64,000 nt of DNA from Necropsobacter massiliensis (GTDB lineage Bacteria > Pseudomonadota > Gammaproteobacteria > Enterobacterales > Pasteurellaceae), in the NCBI RefSeq assembly GCF_000827595.2, contig NZ_LN776178.1, positions 248,001-312,000 on the forward strand, read 5' to 3'. The first letter of the stretch is position 1; every line of letters starts with the position of its first letter. The translations under genes were made by a program, and so were the position numbers. This document shows, one piece after another, positions 58,561 to 64,000 of this stretch. The notes below the pieces were generated by a model, which did not search any database, had not been told where the DNA came from, and was given only the letters and a program-made list of their open reading frames with translations.

Positions 58561-60507
58561 ATGCATTCGTTTAAAAAATCTTTCGGACCGCTGTATCCGA
58601 TTCTTGTTTTTTTCTTCTTTAATCTGATTATTCTTTCTTTCAGCCGGCTTGCTTTATCGCTCTGGCAGTCAGCTCGAGTTGATGCAGTAAACGGCTGGGG
58701 ACAGTTGTTTTTACAGGGCGTGCGGATTGATGTCGCCGGTTTGTGCTGGCTGTTCTCGGTCGCAATTATTGTTGCTTGCCTGTTTTCTGGGACGGGGAAA
58801 ACCGGGCGCATCGCCACCTTTTTCCTCCGTTTCTGGCTGACCTTATGCAGCGTGTTTATTCTATTTATGGAACTTTCCACGCCGGCGTTTATCGACACTT
58901 ACGACTTCCGCCCGAACCGATTGTTCGTAGAATATCTGGTTAGCCCGAAAGAAGTGTTCACTATGTTGGCGAATGGTCATCCGACCGCATTAATTTTAAC
59001 CCCGATTCTGACCGCACTTTTTGCGCTGCTGTGCTGGAAATTGTCAGGCAAAGTCACTCAAAATCTGGTTTATCCGAAATGGCGCTGGCGTCCGCTGTTA
59101 TTTGTTGTGGCGGCGGCATTGACTTTTATCGGTGCGCGTTCAAGTTTTCAACATCGCGGTATTAACCCTGCCATGGTGGCGTTTTCTTCTGATCCACTGG
59201 TGAATTCGCTGGTGTTGAATTCCGGTTATTCAGTGATTTTTGCGCTTCAGCAAATGAAAGACGAAGATAAATCATCGGAAATTTATGGCAAAATGGCGCT
59301 GTCCGAGGTGGTGGATACCTTAAAACAGGCGCGCGGACGCCCGCAAAGCGATTATCTTTCCGATACGTTGCCGACCTTAACCCGAAATGAGGCGACTTAT
59401 CAGGGCAAACCGAAAAATTTGGTCATTATTCTGGAAGAAAGTCTGGGCGCGCAGTTCGTCGGCACGCTGGGCGGTTTACCGTTATCGCCTAATTTCGATC
59501 AACTGGCGCAACAGGGCTGGTTGTTTGAAAACCTGTATGCCACCGGCACTCGTTCAGTGCGCGGTATTGAAGCGGTCACCGCCGGTTTCACGCCTACCCC
59601 GGCACGCTCTGTGGTGAAATTGTCCGGCAGTCAGAACGGCTTTTTTACCATTGCCGATTTATTGACAAAACGCGGTTATCATACTTCGTTTATTTACGGC
59701 GGTGAAAAACATTTCGATAATATGGCGAGTTTTTTCTACGGCAACGGCTTTCAGCAGATTATTGATGAAAAAGATTATACGAACCCGAAATTCGTCGCGA
59801 CTTGGGGCGTAAGCGATGAAGATCTGTTTGATAAAGCCGATGCGACTTTTCACCGATTGTATCAGGAGGGAAAGCCGTTTTTCAGTTTAGTATTTACCTC
59901 CAGCAATCACGATCCGTTTGAATTTCCCGAGGGCAAAATCAAGCTGTACGAACAGCCGAAAGCCACTCGCAATAATGCGGCGAAATATGCGGATTATGCG
60001 TTAGGTTATTTTTTCAATTTGGCTAAACAGGCCAATTATTGGAAGGATACCGTCTTTTTAGTGATCGCCGACCATGATTCGCGGGTTTACGGCAACAGCC
60101 TTGTACCGATTTCACATTTTCATATCCCGGCGCTGATTTTAGGCGAGGGCATTGAGGCAAAACGCGATCCGCGCTTGGTCAGCCAAATTGATATGCCGAC
60201 CACGCTGCTGTCTTTAATCGGCATCAGCGCTGATTACCCGATGATCGGCTATGATCTCACCCGAGCCGCCGATCCGAACCGCGCGTTAATGCAGTTTGAT
60301 AAAACCTTAGCTTACATGCGCGGCAATCAAGTTGCAATTTTACAGCAGGAACAACCAGCGCAAGGCTTTACTTACGATAACCGCAGCGGTGAATTGAGCA
60401 GCGCGAATATTTCTGCACAAATCAAGAAAGAAGCCTTAGCCTATGCGTTATGGGGCAGTTACGCCTATAAACAGAAACTGCATAAAACGGAAGATATGCA
60501 AAAATAA
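58561..60507 (+). CDS. LTA-synthase-family membrane phospho-transferase (possibly Lpt6-like)
   Basis: A 648-residue protein: five N-terminal membrane segments (about 1-225), then a sulfatase/alkaline-phosphatase-fold periplasmic domain. KNLVIILEESLGAQFVG (metal Glu), YATGTRSVRGIEAVTAGF (nucleophile Thr), SFIYGGEKHFDNM, FSLVFTSSNHDPFEFP and VIADHDSRVYG (metal Asp/His) are the family motifs. Such enzymes transfer phosphoglycerol or phosphoethanolamine from a lipid to an envelope glycan. From memory H. influenzae Lpt6, which adds phosphoethanolamine to inner-core LPS heptose, has this architecture, so an LPS role is likely but unproven. ATG 58561 is chosen over an earlier in-frame ATG next to the art terminator; AGGACA lies upstream. 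Confidence 0.82.
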   Translation: MHSFKKSFGPLYPILVFFFFNLIILSFSRLALSLWQSARVDAVNGWGQLFLQGVRIDVAGLCWLFSVAIIVACLFSGTGKTGRIATFFLRFWLTLCSVFILFMELSTPAFIDTYDFRPNRLFVEYLVSPKEVFTMLANGHPTALILTPILTALFALLCWKLSGKVTQNLVYPKWRWRPLLFVVAAALTFIGARSSFQHRGINPAMVAFSSDPLVNSLVLNSGYSVIFALQQMKDEDKSSEIYGKMALSEVVDTLKQARGRPQSDYLSDTLPTLTRNEATYQGKPKNLVIILEESLGAQFVGTLGGLPLSPNFDQLAQQGWLFENLYATGTRSVRGIEAVTAGFTPTPARSVVKLSGSQNGFFTIADLLTKRGYHTSFIYGGEKHFDNMASFFYGNGFQQIIDEKDYTNPKFVATWGVSDEDLFDKADATFHRLYQEGKPFFSLVFTSSNHDPFEFPEGKIKLYEQPKATRNNAAKYADYALGYFFNLAKQANYWKDTVFLVIADHDSRVYGNSLVPISHFHIPALILGEGIEAKRDPRLVSQIDMPTTLLSLIGISADYPMIGYDLTRAADPNRALMQFDKTLAYMRGNQVAILQQEQPAQGFTYDNRSGELSSANISAQIKKEALAYALWGSYAYKQKLHKTEDMQK

Positions 60508-60516
60508 GGCATATAA

Positions 60517-60553
60517 AAGTGCGGTGAAAAATCGTTAAAATTTTACCGCACTT
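60517..60553. terminator. Bidirectional uptake-signal terminator
   Basis: AAGTGCGGT (60517-60525) and ACCGCACTT (60545-60553) with additional A/T pairing inside, between convergent genes. Confidence 0.65.
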
Positions 60554-60561
60554 AGTGTTTT

Positions 60562-60792
60562 TCAGTTCTGCCACCAGGCGGCTATGCCGATGACCAGTGA
60601 GAAAATAATCAGCCAGAAAAGCTGGAGTTTTACGCTTTTGCGGTTGATTTCTTGATTATGTAGGCGGCGCTGTTCTAATTTTTGGCGGTAAAGCGCTAAG
60701 TCCTCTTCTTTAAATGAAAAACCACAGTGCGGGCAGAGGACGGCGCTTTCGCTGATTTTTCGGCGGCATTCGGGGCAGCACTGTAAAGCCAT
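60562..60792 (-). CDS. Small zinc-ribbon membrane protein
   Basis: A 76-residue protein. An N-terminal zinc ribbon has Cys6-x2-Cys9 and Cys20-x2-Cys23 (CCPECRRK and LCPHCGFSF). A charged linker of about 30 residues is followed by a C-terminal membrane helix LQLFWLIIFSLVIGIAAWW. The topology is a cytoplasmic zinc ribbon tethered to the inner membrane. Function unknown. It starts 9 bases after the GntR regulator and is probably co-transcribed with it. Confidence 0.75.
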   Translation of the reverse strand: MALQCCPECRRKISESAVLCPHCGFSFKEEDLALYRQKLEQRRLHNQEINRKSVKLQLFWLIIFSLVIGIAAWWQN

Positions 60793-60801
60793 AAATTTCC
60801 C

Positions 60802-61611
60802 TTAAATATGAAATGATTGTGAGAATGATAGATCTTCTTTCTTACCATTGGTGATGGTCAGTTGAAAAGAGCATTTATCGGCGCGAGTGATGGTATCGGT
60901 AAACTCCATAATGGTGCCGTCTTCCAAATGGTAGGTAAGCTGGATGTTAAACCCCGCTGCGCCTTTTTTAGATTCCAAAAGTTTAGCGGTTTGTGGATGA
61001 TCGATTAAAATGGCGTTAATGCTGGAATTGGCATATTTCGGTGTCAATTGATAGATCTTTTCCTGTACATTGAATAAAGAGCGGTGCTCAAAATTAATTT
61101 TTTCAATACCTTGACAGAGATAATAAGGCATGTAGGCAATGTCCAGCGACACCGGGATATTATCGGCTTTTCTGACCCGTGTGAGCTTGAACACCTTTTG
61201 CGTGTGATCGCTCAATTTCAGTTTATCCATAATCTCTTCCGTCGGTTCGATAACCTCACAGCCGATAACCGCAGAAGACGGTTCTAAACCCAGTGCCATA
61301 ATACTTGGGGTAAAATAGAACAAGTTATTGATATTAAATTGAATTTTTTCTTTTGCTACAAATGTGCCTTTGCCCCGAATGCGTACAATCACACCTTTTT
61401 CGTATAATCCGTTCATTGCCTGACGCACCGTAGTCCGGCTGATGTCGAATAGCTGACAAATCTCATTTTCGGAAATCATTTTGTCGCCTTCTTTAAAAGT
61501 GCCGATTCTGATCTGCGCCACAATGTAATTTTCAAGCTGTTTATACAGCGGTACGTCGCTCGTATAGTTCAGAATAAAATGATGTTTAAAATGTTGATAA
61601 ATATCTGCCAT
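60802..61611 (-). CDS. GntR/HutC-family regulator, probable trehalose regulator
   Basis: A 269-residue repressor-type protein. The winged helix at 20-90 (DVPLYKQLENYIVAQIRIGTFKEGDKMISENEICQLFDISRTTVRQAMNGLYEKGVIVRIRGKGTFVA) is GntR-like, and residues 105-260 form a UTRA ligand-binding domain (VFKLTRVRKADNIPVSLDIAYMP). UTRA domains bind small molecules, often sugar phosphates. treC is 0.8 kb upstream on the same strand, so trehalose-6-phosphate is a plausible ligand, as for Bacillus TreR; E. coli TreR is of the unrelated LacI type. No clear Shine-Dalgarno site precedes the ATG. The family call is firm; the TreR role is an inference. Confidence 0.85.
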   Translation of the reverse strand: MADIYQHFKHHFILNYTSDVPLYKQLENYIVAQIRIGTFKEGDKMISENEICQLFDISRTTVRQAMNGLYEKGVIVRIRGKGTFVAKEKIQFNINNLFYFTPSIMALGLEPSSAVIGCEVIEPTEEIMDKLKLSDHTQKVFKLTRVRKADNIPVSLDIAYMPYYLCQGIEKINFEHRSLFNVQEKIYQLTPKYANSSINAILIDHPQTAKLLESKKGAAGFNIQLTYHLEDGTIMEFTDTITRADKCSFQLTITNGKKEDLSFSQSFHI

Positions 61612-61689
61612 GGTTTATTTTTTGCGTTCAGGATGTTGAAAGATATCAGTTATTCTATCCCGTTATCCCAAATAAATCATCCGCAATGC

Positions 61690-62112
61690 TTAAAATAAAT
61701 AGCTTATTTGTTTATAGTTTTGCACGCTGATCGCATTTTTTGGCGGCAGCAGATCGTTATTTTTATCGATCACAATCAATGCCGTTGGTTTTTTAAAGTG
61801 CGGTTCGTCTATTGTGAAGTGATAAGTAAACAAATAACGATTGGCTGCATAGGAATGGTTGATATAGTGTTCAAGATCGCGATCTGTATGCAATACCGCG
61901 ATTTTGTCGCTGATATTCAATTCGGCCAGGCGGGCTTCAATGGCAGGCAGTTGTGCAATATTACTCGGCGGTACAAGTATTTTGATGTTGTCACGCCCGA
62001 TTTTAGCCAGAAATTCTGGAAAGCCGATAACGAATGGATTAGTTGTACTGTTGATGTCGTTATGCTGGATAATGGCATTGATGTCAAATAGATATAATGT
62101 GTTAGTTTTCAT
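61690..62112 (-). CDS. Hypothetical protein, 140 residues
   Basis: MKTNTLYLFDINAIIQHNDIN.. then a Rossmann-like alternation of strands and helices (NIKILVPPSNIAQLPAIEARLAELNISDKIAVLHTD) and TALIVIDKNNDLLPPKNAISVQN near the end. LFDIN resembles the first HAD motif (DxD) with the second Asp replaced by Asn, and VIDKNNDLLPPKNAI resembles the late HAD region (D..N..K..A). It could be a degenerate HAD-like domain, but the core is short and the call is weak. It lies 78 bases upstream of the GntR gene on the same strand, with a palindrome 32 bases before its start. An uptake signal lies inside (near 61797). Confidence 0.65.
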   Translation of the reverse strand: MKTNTLYLFDINAIIQHNDINSTTNPFVIGFPEFLAKIGRDNIKILVPPSNIAQLPAIEARLAELNISDKIAVLHTDRDLEHYINHSYAANRYLFTYHFTIDEPHFKKPTALIVIDKNNDLLPPKNAISVQNYKQISYLF

Positions 62113-62143
62113 AGTAGCCTCTTTATGATATGGGTTGTTTAAG

Positions 62144-62156
62144 TTGTATCATACAA
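62144..62156. promoter_or_regulatory. Palindrome upstream of the regulator gene cluster, candidate operator
   Basis: TTGTAT-C-ATACAA, perfect 6-base arms around one base, 32 bases upstream of the hypothetical gene start. It is close to the TTGTATATACAA operator I recall for Bacillus TreR, with one extra central base. The rest of the 62113-62384 gap is AT-rich, with one uptake signal (near 62359) and nothing else recognised. Confidence 0.5.
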
Positions 62157-62384
62157 TTAAAATAATATCGTTCTAAAATAAAAATGCAAGTGAAAAATAA
62201 AAAATTTTTATCCACCGTGGTAATAGCGGTGTTTGACAAGAAGATAATGGGTTTGTTGATAATTTAATTTATTGAAATAAAATGGATTTTAACGATGTGA
62301 ATGAAGAAAAGGTCGAACAGCTTGGCTCAACCTATAGATACAAGACTTATGCAATATAAAGTGCGGTCGTTTTTTCGTCAGTTT

Positions 62385-64000
62385 TTAACAATACAAATAC
62401 AACGCCTGATAAGGCTTTAAGGTGATTGTCCTGTTGAACTGACCTTGGTCGTCGTAATTATTCATTAGCGTTTGCCAGTTTTCCTGGCGCAAATTTTCAG
62501 GCAAGGTAAAAGCGTTTTGCTGTGCGCTTAAGTTTGCCAATACCAATAATTTATGCCCTTTTGTCTGCCGCAAATAACACCAGCGGGACGGGTGGGCCGG
62601 ATCCAGATCCTGATAATCGCCGTCGGTGAAAATAGCGTATTCTTTACGTAGACGAATGAGTTTTTGATAGCAATAGAAAATGGAATCGGGATCGTTTAAG
62701 GCGTTTTCGGCATTAATGTGCAGGTAATTTTCCGCTACATTGATCCACGGTGTTGTCGTGCTGAAACCGGCTTGAGCTGCGGCCGACCATTGCATCGGGG
62801 TGCGGCTGTTATCGCGCGATTTCTGCGCCAGAATGTTCAAAATATCGGCTTCATCAAAGCCTTTTTCCTTTAATTCATGGTAAGCATTCAGACTTTCTAC
62901 ATCGCGGTATTGCTCGATAGCCGTAAAGTTCGGATTAGTCATGCCGATTTCTTCACCCTGATAAATATAAGGCGTGCCTTGCATACCGTGCAACAGCATC
63001 GCCAGCATTTTAGCGGACGGATTGCGCAGCGCGCCTTCATCGCCAAAGCGGGAAACAATACGCGGTTGATCGTGGTTGCACCAAAACAGCGCATTCCAGG
63101 CGCGGTTGTGCATGCCTTGCTGCCAATAATTGAAAATGGCTTTTAGTTGTATGTAATCGGGTTTGGCGTACGTCCATTTTTCTCCGTTCGGGTAATCCAC
63201 TTTCAGGTGATGAAAATTAAAGGTCATGGACAGTTCCGTGCCTGCCAAATTGGCATATTGCTGGCAGTGCGCCAGTTTGGTCGAGGACATTTCACCTACC
63301 GACATTAAGCCATAAGGTTTCAGTGCGTTTTTATTCAGTTCCTGCAAATATTGATGAATATTTGGACCGTCCGTATAAAAACGGCGACCGTCGCCGTCGT
63401 AATCATCTTCATACACCGCCGGCTTGGAAATAAGATTGATGACATCCAAGCGCAAACCGTCCACGCCTTTTTGCGCCCAGAAATGGCAAATGTCATACAG
63501 TTCCTGACGTAGTTTCGGATTTTCCCAGTTGAGATCTGCCTGTTCCGGGGCAAATAAATGCAGATAATATTGTTGAGCTTTGTCTGACCATTGCCAAGCG
63601 CTGCCGCCGAACTTAGAGTTCCAGTTTGTAGGCTGTTCGCGCCAGAGATAATAATCATGATATTCGCTGTGCGGGTCTTCGCCCTGCTTAAACCACTGAT
63701 GTGAGGTTGAACTGTGATTAAACACCATATCCATGATGATGCGAATATTGCGTTGGTGGGCGGCGGCAATAAGCTGTTCAAAATCCGTCATGCTGCCGTA
63801 ACTCGGGTCAATATTGCGGTAATCGGCAATGTCATAGCCGTTATCAATTTGCGGGGAAACATACATCGGTGTCAGCCAGATGCCGTCAACGCCGAGCTGT
63901 TGCAGATAATCCAGACGCCGAATGATACCCTGAATATCGCCGGTTCCGGTGCCGTTGCTGTCTTGAAAAGATTTCGGATAAATCTGATAGATGACCCCGT
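62385..64000 (-). CDS. treC: TreC, trehalose-6-phosphate hydrolase (5' end outside the window)
   Basis: A GH13 enzyme that splits trehalose-6-phosphate into glucose and glucose-6-phosphate after PTS uptake. The frame is open to the window edge; upstream of the first internal Met the translation reads GVIYQIYPKSFQDSNGTGTGD, so only about a dozen residues are missing. Motifs: DMVFNHSSTSHQWF, VDGLRLDVINLISKP (nucleophile Asp), LMSVGEMSSTKLAHCQQYA (acid/base Glu), WCNHDQPRIVSRFGDEG (third carboxylate), and SRDNSRTPMQW. It follows E. coli TreC along the whole length. A treB PTS permease is expected just beyond the window. Confidence 0.95.
   Translation of the reverse strand, partial: GVIYQIYPKSFQDSNGTGTGDIQGIIRRLDYLQQLGVDGIWLTPMYVSPQIDNGYDIADYRNIDPSYGSMTDFEQLIAAAHQRNIRIIMDMVFNHSSTSHQWFKQGEDPHSEYHDYYLWREQPTNWNSKFGGSAWQWSDKAQQYYLHLFAPEQADLNWENPKLRQELYDICHFWAQKGVDGLRLDVINLISKPAVYEDDYDGDGRRFYTDGPNIHQYLQELNKNALKPYGLMSVGEMSSTKLAHCQQYANLAGTELSMTFNFHHLKVDYPNGEKWTYAKPDYIQLKAIFNYWQQGMHNRAWNALFWCNHDQPRIVSRFGDEGALRNPSAKMLAMLLHGMQGTPYIYQGEEIGMTNPNFTAIEQYRDVESLNAYHELKEKGFDEADILNILAQKSRDNSRTPMQWSAAAQAGFSTTTPWINVAENYLHINAENALNDPDSIFYCYQKLIRLRKEYAIFTDGDYQDLDPAHPSRWCYLRQTKGHKLLVLANLSAQQNAFTLPENLRQENWQTLMNNYDDQGQFNRTITLKPYQALYLYC

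Overview
The window is a stretch of ordinary chromosome from a member of the Pasteurellaceae. The main evidence is the 9-base DNA uptake signal AAGTGCGGT (the Haemophilus influenzae type): I count about fifty exact copies on the two strands, where chance would give less than one in 64 kb. Gene content and order also fit (lepA-lepB-rnc-era, menF-menD-menH, focA-pflB, artPIQM, an e(P4)-type lipoprotein, grcA). Base composition is moderate, and I cannot name the species. I see no rRNA, insertion sequence, transposase, integrase or prophage gene.

Layout. 1-9.2 kb: the tail of a ModD-like gene, a Gfo/Idh/MocA oxidoreductase, a short CDF metal exporter divergent from a MerR regulator (with a MerR-type 19-bp-spacer promoter between them), a Fur-box-controlled TonB-dependent haem/haemoglobin-type receptor, an AbgA-like amidohydrolase with a DcuC-family carrier, and folD. 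9.3-14.6 kb: tRNA-Pro and tRNA-Arg, a YpfJ-like zinc peptidase, kbp, and the proteostasis block tig-clpP-clpX. 14.7-15.4 kb: a seven-repeat CRISPR array of type I-C character with an AT-rich leader and no cas genes anywhere in the window. 15.4-32.5 kb: arfA with a hairpin across its stop codon, an ArsC-like protein, perM, mltF and a tiny basic ORF, nhaB-dsbB divergent from fadR, alaA, the menaquinone genes menF-menD-menH, the lepA-lepB-rnc-era operon, and the anaerobic spare part grcA with two FNR boxes.

32.8-49.3 kb: ung-yaaA-lipoprotein-fieF, pfkA, the hinT-ycfL-nagZ-rlmC operon, the pyruvate formate-lyase region focA-pflB-hel-pflA (hel lies between enzyme and activase), a membrane protein with lpxH, plsC-ftsP, and tRNA-Ser. 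49.4-64 kb: dauA, mfd, gmhA, the arginine transporter artPIQM, an LTA-synthase-fold transferase, and a small trehalose-linked region (zinc-ribbon protein, GntR/HutC regulator, unknown protein, and treC running off the end).

How it fits together: the region serves a facultative anaerobe with mixed-acid fermentation (pflB, pflA, focA, grcA, menaquinone synthesis, a C4-dicarboxylate-type carrier), iron/haem scavenging and envelope maintenance. The parts least explained by routine annotation are the cas-less CRISPR array with its leader, the arfA stop-codon hairpin, the structured RNA-like segment after pflB, the repeat cluster at the clpP promoter, and the palindrome linked to the presumed trehalose regulator.
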